DNA of 64,000 nucleotides from Pollenia angustigena. Lineage: Eukaryota; Arthropoda; Insecta; Diptera; Polleniidae. Made by a program: the position numbers and the translations under genes. This document shows positions 1-11,772 of the stretch, one piece after another. Location: NCBI GenBank assembly GCA_930367215.1, contig OV884060.1, positions 207,827,253 to 207,891,252 on the forward strand, written 5' to 3'. The notes below the pieces were generated by a model. The model worked only from the letters and a program-made list of their open reading frames with translations, did not search any database and was not told where the DNA came from. How positions within the stretch are numbered: position 1 is the first letter of the stretch; each line of letters begins with the position of its first letter.

Positions 1-1024
1 ATCGCCCAAAAGAACATGAAAAATGACCCAAAAAGTTATATATGAAATTTTGCCCAACAAAAACGAAAAAGGGCCCAAAAAAAAATGAAAAATGACCCAA
101 AAAGCAAAAACGAATTTTTCCGAAAAAAAATTAAAAATTACCCAATTTGCAAAAAAGTGGTTATTATTCATATAAATTTAGTTCCATACAAGTGTAAGTT
201 TTATGTAAAAAATTGCATTCTATCTTCAACAGCTGCTCGGCAGTAAGGACAGTAATACCGGCTGCGCAAACTTCGCTAAGCTTCTCTGCATAGCCGGCCT
301 TCGGCCGGGCGCAAGGATTTTCTCCTCTATGGTAGAACAAGTACCGGTTTCGCTAAGTAAAGCTTCTAAAATCTGCCTTGTTTTCGAACGAAGGCCATAT
401 ACGCAGAGAAGCTTTAGTTAGCGAAGCCGGTGTTTGTTATACCATAGAGGGGAAATCCTTGCGCCCGGCCGAAGGCCGGCTATACAGAGAAGCTTTAGTT
501 AGCGAAGCCGGTGTTTGCTATACCATAGAGGAGAAAATCCTTGCGCCCGGCCGAAGGCCGGCTATGCAGAGAAGCTTTAGTTAGCGAAGCCGGTGTTTGT
601 TATACCATAGAGGAGAAAATCCATGCGCCCGGCCGAAGACCGGCTTTGCAGAGAAGCTTTAGTTAGCGCAGCCGGTATATATTATATCCTTGAGGAGAAA
701 ATCCTTGCGCCCAAAAGTGTTTTCGTTATATATTTAATATAAACACCCAGAGAAAAAACAACAAACATATTTTTAAATAAATTACAATTACATATATTAA
801 ATAAAGATGGCCCGAAAAAATGGGCTATTTTTCATATAATATTTTTGGGTGGTTTTTCGTTATGAATTTAATTTAAATTTAAAAAACGAAAAATCACCCA
901 ATAATAACGAAAAAATCCCAAAAATTTTGGGTCACTTTTCATATGAATTAAGGCCCAATTTTACATGGAATTTTTTTGGGTGATTTTTCATTTTTTTTTT
1001 TTTTGCCATTTTTCTTTGGGCGAT
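1..1024. mobile_element. Inverted-repeat element framing an 82-bp tandem array
   Basis: The first ten bases (ATCGCCCAAA) recur inverted at 1015-1024 (TTTGGGCGAT). Both flanks are filled with scattered copies of a motif like GAAAAATGACCCAAAAA on the left and its complement on the right, so the two sides fold onto each other. The middle is the 82-bp array described separately. No coding frame is seen. The element may extend beyond the left edge of the window. The class is unknown; repeated subterminal motifs are typical of non-autonomous DNA transposons. Confidence 0.5.
237..715. repeat. 82-bp tandem repeat with internal hairpin, orientation switch near 365
   Basis: The phrase GAAGCTTTAGTTAGCGAAGC begins at about 408, 489, 571 and 653, a spacing of 81-82 bp. 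Each unit holds a GC-rich palindrome around CGGCCGAAGGCCGG and the segment ATACCATAGAGGAGAAAATC. From 237 to about 350 the same unit runs in the opposite orientation, so the array changes direction near 365. The GC content is far above the surroundings. A related two- to three-unit array lies at 33735-33953. The open frame through it (378-584) is a by-product of the repeat. Confidence 0.85.
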
Positions 1025-1390
1025 ATTTCCTACAGCCCATAGCTCCAACATCGGATACGTTTGGTCTATAATCAAATGATTACGAATGGCAAAGGTTGTT
1101 GTCATTTGCAAAAGAGTAGATAGGGTCGGAAGCTTGACATAGGAGGTCGTTTAGAAAAATAAGAAATATAAATAGTAGGAGAAAGAACGGAGCCTTGCGG
1201 CACCCCTGAATAAATAAATTTTGAACTCGTTTGACGAAAGCCTATCTAAAACAACTCGTATAGAGCGACCTCCGATAAAACTCAATATAAATCGAGAGAA
1301 ATAATCACCGATGACACCAAATGCAATAAGTTTTGGTAAGAGTGCACCATACCAGACTCTGTCAAATGCCTTGAAAATATCTTAAGCAAT
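1022..1390 (-). pseudogene. Non-LTR retrotransposon reverse transcriptase fragment
   Basis: Read on the minus strand, the stretch from about 1387 downward gives DIFKAFDRVWYGALLPKL, a form of the conserved RT palm motif ahead of the first catalytic Asp region. It is followed by a region matching GVPQGSVLSP after a frame change, then YSFANDNNLCHS where active elements have an F-A-D-D type motif. The second catalytic Asp therefore reads Asn. Frame changes and stops make it non-coding. It is a LINE fragment of the Jockey/I/R1 side of the tree; the clade cannot be fixed from this length. Its 3' end abuts the inverted-repeat element at 1024. Confidence 0.8.
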
Positions 1391-1534
1391 TACGTTACTT
1401 TCGCCAAAATGGTAAATGGAACAGCACCAGTATAGCAACTTGAAAATCAAGCGCATGGTATGGGTGAGATCTGGTTTCTGAAAGACAGCGCTATGAGCCA
1501 TACAGTGCTCACCAACACTTTATTTCATGTTTTT

Positions 1535-1791
1535 CTATGGTAAATTTTCCAACTAGATATCGCGATATTACACCTTAGACCATTTTCTCTGGGGATATGT
1601 AATGGCTGGTTTCAGGAATAAGTCAGCTACGCTTGACGCTTTGGAAGCTAACATTACTCGTGTTATTCGCGATATACCAGTCCCTTTGCTCGAATGAGTC
1701 GCCCGAAACTGGACCTTCCGAATGGACCACCTCAGACGAAGTCATGTCCAACACTTCCATGATATCATTTTCGTTCAGTTAATGCCATAAA
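1535..1791 (+). pseudogene. Mariner-like transposase, C-terminal fragment
   Basis: With one frame change near 1590 the strand reads VNFPTRYRDITP, then LDHFLWGYV, then ATLDALEANITRVIRDIPV and, after an in-frame TGA, VARNWTFRMDHLRR and HFHDIIF. The order and spacing match the end of the two mariner transposases at 35454-36537 and 47710-48774 (WPPRSCDLTPLDFFLWGY, then the C-terminal helix region). It is clearly diverged from those copies and is an older element of the same broad family. The LDHFLWGY block would hold the third catalytic Asp. No N-terminal part is present. Confidence 0.8.
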
Positions 1792-4700
1792 TTATTCTTT
1801 CAACCGATAATAAAAATTTCAAGTTCACTTTCAAATCTATGTGTTTTATTTTACATTATAATTAAAACTTCACGATCAATCACCCGATTTATCTGTTAAC
1901 CATTTTTTGATTATCAGTGCTCTTCCCGGTTCTGTGGGAGTCGGATAATCGAGGTTCAACTGTACATTTTTAGTTTTAATAAATGCCTTGTTCTATTTTT
2001 CTTTAATAAAATGAATTTAATTAGTTTCAGTTTATAAAAATTTTAGGTTTTCCATATTTACAATCTATAGGAGCAATAAAATTAAAATTCTAAATAGTGC
2101 CCAATGTTCGATGAATCGAACACCATTTTTATCAAAAACAAAACTTCTAAAAAAAATTTTGACTTCAGATTCGTGTTTTCTTGTCCCAAATTATCTACTA
2201 ACCACCAAGTTTTATAAAGTAAAAATCATTTGTTTTGAATGAAATGTAAATGATCCGTTTTTTAAATGAATTTTAAGTTGTTTAAAATGAATTTTCGCTT
2301 GAATTTAACTACATAATATTTTGACTGTAGGGATGCGATTTCCACGCCAATTAATGTTTTTGTCGAATCATAAAATTTGAGTTAAAATGGCATCGATTTT
2401 TTTTTTTTTTTTTTTTTGCATATTTTGGTGATATGCATATTTAGGTTTTAAATGCATATTTTGACATTTTTGAGTGATTTTTTTTTTTAATTTCCATATT
2501 ATATAAAAAAAGTTCTTAAAAAAATTTCCAAATACACAAAAAATGTTAAATTCCATTAAAAATTATTTTGGAACTCTGCATAAATTACAAGATTTTCATG
2601 ATTTTGACAAAAGATCATTCTATATTTAACCGATGCAGCAACTTACATGGCTAAGGCTGCCAATGGGCTAAACATATTTTATCCAAAACTGTTTTAAGTT
2701 ACTTGTTTGGCATAAGGATTACACCATGTTGCTGTTTTATTTTTTTTGAGCCTATTTTAAGCGCATATTTTCGATTTTTTAATACATGAAAATCTCATCC
2801 CTATTTATAATAATTAAATTTTGAGATTGATGTGATCTAAGTTTAACTTAAATCAATCTCATTTTCGGATTATTTCAAGTACGAATTCGGGACTAAGTTG
2901 AAAGACCGATTAATTTATAATAAAGGTTGTCTCAAAATTAACGCAAGATTTTAATTTGTCGCTATTTGTGCAGTTAAGTTAAGCCCTAAAAGAGAATTCG
3001 AGAGCTCCTACATAAAAACTGTTTGCTTTCATCGACGTTATCGTCAAAATTAGTTTATAACAAGACAAAACTTTGCCAATTTTTTTTATAAAATGAGACA
3101 GATTACAAGATAATTAACACAAGGGCCTTATGTAATCCTTTTTCAGGAAATCAATTTATCCAACGAAAATCTTTCAAAAGATGTTGGTAACAAAAGAAAA
3201 GAAAGGCACATGTATCTCTCATGGAAACTTCATTGACTTTATCCAATTCGATTGACTATAAGACAAGGCCCATCAGGAAAATCGCTAGAATCCGGAAAAA
3301 GTACAGGTACCCAAAATATACCCATGGATACTCTTATATAAATGAACTCACAAAACATCTTTAGGATAAAAGTCCAAAGCTCTCATATAAGATTAAATAT
3401 AATTAAAACCAAAAACTGTCAAGTATATTTTATTACCAGAGATCTTGTGATTAAAACATTTTCGTATTAACGATCGTTAAAAAAGAACCAGCCAAATTCA
3501 GTCTTACAACAGCAATAAGAACAATAATAATAAATTTTTAAATTTCTTTTCATAAAAAGTATTTGGATTGGTTACAAAGATCCATACAAAATCATCTTTA
3601 CATCATCTTCCCTAATAAAATATTTATAAAGTTTTTGTCCAAAGTTGTTTTTTTTTCATGATAAACGTGTGAGATGTGTGTGTGTTTTTAAGAATTTTTT
3701 TTTTCTCTCCACCTCAATTTAGAAAACAAAGATTTAAATTTGTTTTTTTATTTCTTTTCATTTATTAGCAGCAACAATTCTGACTGGTTGCCGCCACCAC
3801 CAGCAACACGGAGTCCAAAAAACTTGATAATGCAACAACAATAAAAATCTACAGAATATTATTGTGACCAGATTGAAAAGCTGCCGTTAAAAAAGAAGTT
3901 TGTTTTTTTCTGAAATGATCATGAAACTGTTGGAATAAAATAACGAAGAAAATGATGATGTAGTCAATCGATTGTTGCGTACAAATTCACGATCAATGTT
4001 TAACATGCATTTTCCTCCATCTGCCTCCTTCTCACACGAAATTCATACAACAAACAAACAATAACATTATCGATCGTTTGCCTCTTTATACGACTCCGTT
4101 CTTACTCATTTTGTTTTTTTTAATTCTTTATTTATTCATTGTCCGCCATATGCATTTTAAAAAGAGATTTTATTAAACATTTTAAAATCAAAATCACAAA
4201 AACCCATCCGAGTCCTCAAAGAAAAAAGTTGATTTTTAGTTTAATAAACTCGTAGCTTTTTTTCCGTTGCTGTTGCTGTTTTTGTTTTATGAAAGATTTC
4301 GGTGGTGTATGGGTTTATCGGAATCTGTCCGTCCACGGTGTCTGTCTATTTAGAGGCGGGGGACAACAACATCAGAACAAACAATCAAATGGCCAGCAAG
4401 TTTATTAAGAATTTTAAAAGGCAGGCAGGCAGGCAGTCGTAAAATATTTACAATACGTGAATGTTGAACCGCTGACTGACTGACTGGCTGTGAATTTAAG
4501 TGACTGAAAAAGTTAGTAAGTGAGTGAGCGTGTGTATCATGCGTTTTAAGCTTTTTTTTATTTGTTATTGAGATCCAAAGATGGAAAAAGTTGATATTGA
4601 AGATGTTGCATGACGATTTTAGAGGGTATTAACCCATGTAAAACTTAAAAAGAGCTATCAAAATTACACAGAGCAATACAAAAAATTTGCCCTCCATTTT

Positions 4701-4999
4701 GGCTCCAGTTTCTGAAAGTGCTAATCGAAACTACGAGTATTAAAAACCTGTTTGGGTGTTTCTGGCTTAGCTCGGATTAGATTGGGAACTTTAAAAATTG
4801 GCAAACAAAGTGAAAAAATGAGAAAGTTTTTGAAATTTTAAAAACAAAATTTCAATCGGTTTGCGAGATAAAGCCGTAAGAAATATTACGTTTTCTCTTC
4901 AAAATGCTCAAGATTAAGTTTCAAACCAAATAAAGAGTGGTCCGATCAAAACGCACGATGTTTATAGTAAATAAAACTAAAAGTTTTCAGAAAATGTTT
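1792..4999. other. No gene seen; AT-rich DNA with simple repeats
   Basis: No coding region or clear mobile-element end was recognised. The stretch holds a T run at about 2397-2417. A GGCAGGCAGGCAGGCAG run lies near 4421-4437 and a CTGA-type run near 4472-4490. From about 3760 to 4560 the sequence has the CAA/CAG-rich, TE-free look of ordinary fly intronic or intergenic DNA. I see nothing else that I can support. Confidence 0.5.
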
Positions 5000-5962
5000 T
5001 TTTGTATTTTTTATTATGATAGTATTATCCGTGACAGTTATGTGTGAAACAAAATATCGGCCTAGTGCTCGCCACGTCTTCGGAGACATACCTCTACCCG
5101 ATGGTCCATATTTTCAAAGACTCTGAGATATAATTAAGGTTCACTGACATTAAGTGTCCCCACACGTCACTGCAGCGTCGAATCACCCTCACTCCCTGCA
5201 GAACAGAGAGATTGATTTTAGTTCCACATTCCGGTCTCCCAAAATGCCTAAACCTAATGTTCCCCAGACCGTGGCATTGGCAGAGAAAGTGCAACACCTT
5301 CCTCTCCTCCTCATCATGACAACTTCTACAGTAGTCATTATAATCAAGAACCATTTTCCTAGCATGAGTCCCCATCACCCAGTGACCCGTAATGACCGAT
5401 ATCACTATTCTCATCAGGCCATAAAGTCCTGGCCATCAAGCAGGTATGCTCCCCCTGCCATCTTCCCTGAGCCCTTCTGTACGACTGTCGTCTGATAAGC
5501 CTTGCCCCGATTGGCCAGACCGTCCGCAGTTTGGCTACCCAGGCATCCATTGTGCCCTGGTACCCATTTCAGCGTTACCTTGGAATGTTCCGCGATCTCA
5601 ATAAGAGACGTCCGGGATTCCACTGTTAACATAGATGTCGTGAAGACACCAGGCGGAGCTGCAATGGCAGCCTTGCTTTCTCTAAATATACATATATCTC
5701 TCGATATACGATAGTACCTCAGCCAGTTTGCCGAACGCTTTATGGCAGATATTTCCGCCTGCAGCACGCTTCTGCCATCTGTCAGCCTCAAAGCGACCCT
5801 AATGCCCAATTCCTCGATGAAGAATCATCCAACTACTCTACTACCCATCTTGGAACCATCGGTATAGACCCGTGGGGCCGGTTCCAGAGATCGCGTGATG
5901 ACATGTGAACAAAGCGCCGAAAAAGGATTCCGAAGCGCAATAGTCCAGCCCCACCAGGTCAT
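5000..5962 (-). pseudogene. LINE 3' end with RNase H domain and CCHC-like tail
   Basis: On the minus strand the sequence reads RVYTDGSKMGSRVVG, an in-frame TGA, then an RNase H domain: SVLQAEISAIKRSANWLRYY, CIFRESKAAIAAPPG, LKWVPGHNGCLGSQTADGLA. After a frame change comes ITGHWVMGTHARKMVLDYND and a C-x2-C-x7-H-x4-C type zinc site (CRSCHDEEERKVLHFLCQC). RNase H followed by a zinc motif is the end of ORF2 in I, R1 and LOA type LINEs. The minus strand ends in an A-rich tail with AATAAA near 5010. The element is 5'-truncated at about 5962. The third acidic residue region reads RES where SDS is usual. Confidence 0.82.
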
Positions 5963-6016
5963 CTAGTTATCTAAAGATATTATTTAGATACCTATAGATA
6001 AATGTATACATTTATA

Positions 6017-6960
6017 CAGTGTTCAAAAATAAACAGAACTTTACTTAGCGTACGGCTCACACGCCCAGAAACGATGTCTATTTTTTAGTGTTTGTGTTTA
6101 CGAACCTCACCCGTAATACCGTTCGTAACTATTTTCAAGAAAGTAATAAACATTATACAGTCTTCTGTTTCTGCAGGAAATGTCACTAGTGAATCTGTAC
6201 TGATTCACTATTGACACAGTCACCAGTACAAGTGACCTTTTATACCCCAGGCAATGCTATTTACTATAGACATTTAACATGTGCGTGTCATTGGAAATCT
6301 ACCACTGACGTTAATACTATTGACTAGGTAGTGACTAGGTAGTTCCTTTGGGAACATAAGAAGACATTCGAACCAGAAAATCGCTAGTACATTTTAGTAA
6401 AAGTAGTCTACACTTTTTGTAAGAATACGAAATCATAACAATCTTTTTTTTTATTATTTCTTCAACTTTTATAGGAATTGTACTTCTCAGTTTTTATTGC
6501 TAAAATCTTTTTCGTATTAAAGCCAAATATAGTAGCAAATGTAATGTAGTGTAGACACTTCGTTGACAATGTCACCAATAAAGTCGGCAAAACTGGTGAC
6601 TTGGAGACACTTGCACCAAGGTTTCCTTCAGGGATTATATACATTTTAGCACGAATAGCTTGTATTGTGCACACGTTTTGTTGGTGTAAAATTTTTCGAT
6701 GGCTTTTTGTTTTTTTTTTTGTAAAAAACAGCCCAAAAGGGCTGAACCGAACACAACGAAATTTAAAAAAAAAAACAAACGCAATTAAATGTTCTCATCT
6801 TTTTGTTGAGTTGGAAAAGTACAGTATTATTTTTGTGTTCAAAGAAGAATTTATTTTTTTTAATGATTTACTATACAAACAATATTAGCGTTTGTGTTTT
6901 TCACAAATCCACCGAACTGAATACTTAGGAACGATATTTTATGATTATTTTCGAACACTA
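6017..6960. mobile_element. hAT-like MITE, interrupted copy of the 54.4-kb family
   Basis: The left end, CAGTGTTCAAAAATAAACAG, and the next 120 bases align with the reverse complement of the right end of the element at 54373-54912. The right end (ATTATTTTCGAACACTA) aligns with that element's left end. The two parts are separated by about 500 bp (roughly 6170-6700) absent from the other copy, so this copy has an insertion. Flanking 8-mers do not match, so it is old. There is no transposase. Confidence 0.75.
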
Positions 6961-8203
6961 TCGGTTTTACAAAACTTGAATTAAAAGTTTTATTTTTAAG
7001 TTTTACAATCTCAATGGGTTAATTCGTGTTTAACTAAAAAAAACACAATCAATTTATTTCAGATTCAATTCGTTTATTGTCTTACGAAATTTTGGTTTTA
7101 TTCTGATTGCGAATTCTGCATTATAAATAAATGTTTATCCGTCCGTCCATTTTTCAGACTGTATATCTTTATGTAATGTTTTCTTTAAGATCCTTCAAAA
7201 AAGTAGGAGTAATATGGTTAGTTTTTGTATGAATAAGGTAACATTTAGCCATGGTTGTGTTATGGCCCAAGTTTGTGTTTGAAAAAAAAAAAGATTCAGT
7301 TGTTTGACGATTGGTATCGCGATAATAAAGTTTTCAACTGACTTCACTTAATTTTTTTCTTAAAAGAAACACGCAAAATCACAAAAGCGCGTAAAAGCTG
7401 TATAAAACCAATCAACTGGGATTTTTTTTTCAACTTTATGCTGCAATTTCATTATAGAGGACTTTTTTAAGTTTTTTGAGTTTTTTTTGTGGTTTATTAA
7501 AATTGACTTTTTGTTGTTAATTAAGTTCGTTAAGGAGAGGGACAAAAGAAATCATAAATTGATAAATTTTAATCATTTTTTTTTATTAACCGCCAAAAGA
7601 AATTAAGTTGATATCAAGGAAATTAATAATTGGACTTAATTAAGTTTGTGTTTGAGCCTATTAAAAATTTATGTTGCGAAAAGATATTTCATTTTTTGAT
7701 ATCATTTTAATAAAGAAGTTGATAGAATTCATAAATGTTTGTAATTAATGAACTTTATTTACGCCCTAATTTGTTTTCTTTTTCTAGAAATAACGTTTAT
7801 ATTGTAAATTTATTTCTTCTATTTCGCTTTGTAATCTTTATAAATTACAGATATTTGTGTTCAATTGTTTCGTTACGGCTTACAGACCACTAATCAAATA
7901 CATTGGAAACTATAATCTTTACATCATTTATTATAAGAGACTACAATATTTTAAATAGTGTACACCATTTCCAAAATAAAATATATCTTTTCTTAAAAAA
8001 ATCAAAAAAAAAAAGTTCTAGTAAAAAGATTATAGGAAAATCCATAACATCCTAAATTTATAGAAAACAAAAACTGAAGCTAAAAACTTTTTCTATTCGA
8101 TTTTTTTTTTAACTCTAATTGTATTTCCAAAATTTAAAAAAGGTTTCATAAATTTTCTGCGAAAAAATACTTAAATCAACAGGTTCTTCTTTGAAATCTA
8201 CAC
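6961..8203. other. No gene seen; AT-rich DNA
   Basis: No coding region. A short GTCCGTCC-type stretch near 7138-7150, followed by text like that in the mini-me-like repeats, may be a decayed fragment of that family. Otherwise nothing can be supported. Confidence 0.4.
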
Positions 8204-9254
8204 CAGTAGCCCGTTTCTGTGTTTCTCACATCGTAAAACTTTTCGCATGAAACGTGTGAATTGCAACAAAAATAGTGTGAAATGAAACAAAAAATGTTTT
8301 TTCTCACACAAGTGTTTCTGTATCGTTTATTGGCAAGAATTATCTGTCATTTAAATAATTTTCCAGCAATTATTGGAAGGATGCGAGAAAAAGTGTTTCT
8401 ATAACAATATTTTGCGAAAAGTTTCTTTCAACAACTGTCAAAATAAGTCACATTTGAAATTGGTGCGCGAGAAACAAAATGTAGATACATATTTTAAATT
8501 TAAAATATGTTTATATACTATTTTTGTTGATATAAATAAATAAAAAAAAAGAATATAAATGATTAGTGCATAATTTAAATGATGAAAATAAATAAACTCA
8601 ATTGTTATATTTTGTTATTTAAAATTTTTTTTAGGATTTTCTTGTTTGGGTTTTATTCAGGGCTGCCAGATAAATTTGACACAAATCGTCAATTTCCTGA
8701 GAAAAAAATAAAAAAGGTCGTCTTTTTTGTTTTAAAAATCGTGCAATTTAAAATTAATTTTAAAGAAATTTGTTTCAACTTTTATTAAAACATAATAAAA
8801 CAAAAACATAGTGAAAGTTTATGGGTATTTAATAATTTCTTTAAATTTGTATTTATTTTGTTAAGCTGAAGGATTATTTTTTATAAAATTATTTATTTTC
8901 AACATTTTTCATTTTACGAATTTATTCTATGAGCTAAATTTCAGTTATGTATTTTATAAAGGAAATAATTCCCAGTTTCTATTATTTATTTTCTTTAATC
9001 CGAATACAATTTAAAATTGTTGTTTTTCCCTGGAGAAGTCACACAAAGGCATTAGAAAATATCATATTAAACAAAAAATAAAATAAATATTTTTACAAAA
9101 AGAAACCAAGCTTAATAAAATAAACATACATCCTTTTTAAAAATAGAAATTTTTTAAATTAAATCAGCTTTAAAAACAGTATTATAAATATTCTGGGTTT
9201 TTATTTTTGCGAAAAACCTAGAATTGATAGTGACAACGCTGTTTTTTATTTATA

Positions 9255-10186
9255 CCCAGCAAAAACTTACATTGCAAAGTAATGAGTTAAAAAGCTAATA
9301 TAACGACTCTTCACTACTTATACATTGGCATTTTAACTCATTATTTTAACACGGTGATGTCATTGGAGGCAAGTACTTACCACCCTCGCTTACAAATAGG
9401 GAGTTAAATAAGTCATTACCACATTCGCTTACAAATAGGGACTTAAATAAGTTATTACTCCGATGTCACCAAAATTACAACTAACATGTCATGACTTTAA
9501 AAAAAATTTTTAAATTAAATTTTTTTTAATTATTTTTTTTTCTATTTTTTCTTATTTTATTTTACTTTATGTTTTTTTTCTTCTATTTTTTCTTATTTTA
9601 TTTTGCTTTGTTTTGTTTTTTATTTTTTTTTTCTGTCTCTGGCGGGATTCGATCGCGCAACCTCGGTGCTGATAGACTAGCTCACTACCAGCTAGTCTAC
9701 CGGGGCAGTGTAGTTTTTGTATAAAAAAAACGATGTTTTTTACTCAATTAAGAACGTAAATATGAGATTAAATTATTGGAGGCAACTAATTACCACATTC
9801 GCTTACAAATAGGGATTTAAATAACTTATTACTCCGATGTCACCAAAATTACAACTAACATGTTATGACTATAACATTTCAGTACGGCATAATTTTTCAT
9901 ATTCAAATTTATTACAAATTGTTTTTTATTTATAATAAAAAAAAACAAATTGTAAGAACAAATATTTTTAATCAATTTGTATTAGATTTGATAAAAGTTC
10001 AACCGCAGATGCATTTTATTACGAATGAATTATAAATTTCGTTAATCAACTCATACAAATGTACTTAGGTATCAGATTATATGTCAGCCATTACCAAACT
10101 ACTTCTATGTAATGCAGATGGTATGAAGTAGTCATTGAAAAGTAAGTTGTTCAGTAATGGCAAGTCATTACCAAGTTTTTGCTGGG
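9255..10186. mobile_element. TIR element CCCAGCAAAAACTT, TA-flanked
   Basis: The left end CCCAGCAAAAACTTAC and right end AAGTTTTTGCTGGG are inverted, and TA lies immediately outside both ends. Inside, a segment with CGCTTACAAATAGGG and ACTCCGATGTCACCAAAA occurs at 9370-9500 and again at 9790-9870. Between those two copies sits a tRNA-like SINE. The termini resemble those at 19855-20123 and 21028-21298 (CCCAGTAAAAACTTCG). Confidence 0.8.
9635..9709 (-). repeat. tRNA-like SINE fragment
   Basis: The minus strand carries TAGACTAGCTGGTAGTGAGC, resembling a box A, and GATCGAATCC, resembling a box B, at tRNA spacing. A near copy lies on the plus strand at 37863-37937, with matching flanks (GAGTAAAAAACATC before, a CAGAAAAAAAA-type tail after). 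The acceptor ends do not pair well, so this is a tRNA-derived repeat and not a tRNA gene. Confidence 0.65.
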
Positions 10187-10291
10187 TATCGTATGTAGTC
10201 CGAAATAGTATATTATTGAAATTTAACTATATCGGTTTACAAATGGCTGAGATATAAATATTTTATTTACCTATTCCTATAATCAATAATT

Positions 10292-10674
10292 GAAGCACAG
10301 CCGCGAATAACGTTTTAAGTTACAAAATAATAATTTTTCAGGAGAGCAAAAAAACGTTTCTTGATAGGCAGCATTATTTGTTTTAAAAATTTTTTTTTCT
10401 ATTATTAAAAATAATGATAATAAAACCTTTAATGCAAAAGGCTTTTAAAACATTATTCCGCACTGCAAAGCCATTTCGGTTTCATCATTTTGTTAGTAAC
10501 TTGCAATGTTCTTCCACTGGCTGACACTTTGTACGCCATTTTGAAGGCGTTAAGGTGCATAGTTTTTGTTGATTTGATGTTTAAACTGTGTAAGAAGTGA
10601 ATGTAAAAAGTCATCTGCAAAAAAACAGTTTTTGCAAAATGTGGCGTTTACAACGTTATTCGCGGCTGTGCTTC
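10292..10674. mobile_element. 383-bp TIR element inserted in the foldback
   Basis: The termini GAAGCACAGCCGCGAATAAC are inverted at the right end (GTTATTCGCGGCTGTGCTTC). AATT flanks both sides. Removing the element plus one AATT restores CAATAATTAGTATTGTGG, which is found unbroken at 39981-39998 in the other foldback copy. It is non-coding and the class is unknown. Confidence 0.82.
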
Positions 10675-10895
10675 AATTAGTATTGTGGTTATTTTGTTGA
10701 ACTATTTATGGTTTTTAATCCAATTTTCTTAATATTTTTAATTAGGCTTAAGTTCATGAAATTTAATTTTCATTAAATTATTTTTATGAAGAAAGGAATT
10801 TTACAATATGAAAATTAATTAAAATTGTTATTGATAACCTGCCGGCCAGGGTTCGAGCCCCGGCCACGTCAAGAATGAAAGATTATCAATAACAA

Positions 10896-11268
10896 TCATA
10901 TATATTATTTCTAAAGCACTTTTTTTTGTCGGTTGCAAATATTTCCCATACCACCGCATCAAATTAAATGAATGATATCTTATTTTAAAGCTTATTTCTA
11001 ACACTAATGACGAAAAATAATTTGAAATATATTTTTGGTTGTATTAAGGATTCGTACCTCTAACATTGTATTCAAAGAAGTATTATAAAAGCATTTAAAC
11101 ATTGTATGTATGTATGTATGTAAATATGTATGATATATATTATGACTTCTAATATTTTTATACTTTTAATAAAATGTATTGAAGCTACTAAAATTTCTAT
11201 TAATTATTTTCATTTTATGTTACAAAAATGACAACTAACGGTGCGAAATATTCGCACGGGTCATCTAG
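10896..11268 (+). mobile_element. Short non-autonomous Helitron (373 bp)
   Basis: It begins TC (TCATATATATTATTTC) after an A and ends with a hairpin (GTGCGAAATATTCGCAC), then GGGTCAT and CTAG, before a T. This is the canonical Helitron layout: 5' TC, 3' hairpin then CTRR, insertion between A and T, no target duplication. The unoccupied site AACAA/TTTTAATT is present at 40520-40532 in the related foldback, which confirms both ends to the base. It has no coding capacity and includes a TATG microsatellite near 11105. Confidence 0.93.
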
Positions 11269-11772
11269 TTTTAATTAATTTTCATGTTGTAAAATTCCTT
11301 TCTTCATAAAAATAATTTAATTAAAATTCCTATAATCTTTTTTTTCTTTTTTTCCTGAAATAGACTTAGTAGAATAGCTGGTAGTTTAAATTAAAAAAAT
11401 CGGTTCATAAATGAACGGGTTATAGACAAACAACTTTTTTTCTTGAAGAAATAATGGTTTTGGCACAAAAGTTTCCATATAAGATAAGAATATCAAATAT
11501 CAATCATATTTTTTTTATGTGTATAAGAAGTATTAAATGTTCAAAATAAGCCAAGTCGGTCCATTACTTTCCCTCGAAATTTTGTTTTTGCCGATACATT
11601 TTTCACGGAAGAGGCAAATAATTTCGAGGACAATTTTTACAATAGGGATAAATATAAAAATATAAGCTGCCTTGTTTCTAAAGATATCTTTTTTTCTAAT
11701 AAACAAACATATAAAAATATTTACAATTATCTTATTTCGAAGACAAAGGGGCTTATAGTGTAAAACGCAAAA

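Larger units (their letters stand above)
10285..11325. mobile_element. Foldback-type element, copy 1, flanked by a 12-bp direct repeat
   Basis: ATTCCTATAATC occurs at 10273-10284 and 11326-11337, exactly at the element edges. The arms hold TGAAGAAAGGAATTTTACAA and its inverse near 10787 and 11285. Between them is the segment CCAGGGTTCGAGCCCCGGCC with a tRNA box-B-like core. The copy is interrupted by a 383-bp TIR element and by a Helitron. Relatives are at 15165-15640 and 39428-40612. Confidence 0.78.

Noticed and set aside
378..584. 68-codon frame across the 82-bp array
   Set aside because: The peptide simply repeats with the DNA unit (REALVSEAGVCYTIE).
5154..5495. Plus-strand 113-codon frame
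   Set aside because: It is the antisense shadow of the LINE RNase H and zinc region on the minus strand.
9635..9709. A tRNA gene (also 18903-18962, 35283-35335, 37863-37937)
   Set aside because: Box A/B-like words are present but acceptor pairing is poor, copies are dispersed and one has an A-rich tail, so SINE fragments are more likely.
10273..10284. Chance match of the 12-bp flanking repeat
   Set aside because: Considered because the region is AT-rich, but the match falls exactly at the element edges inferred from the other copy, so it was kept as a target duplication.
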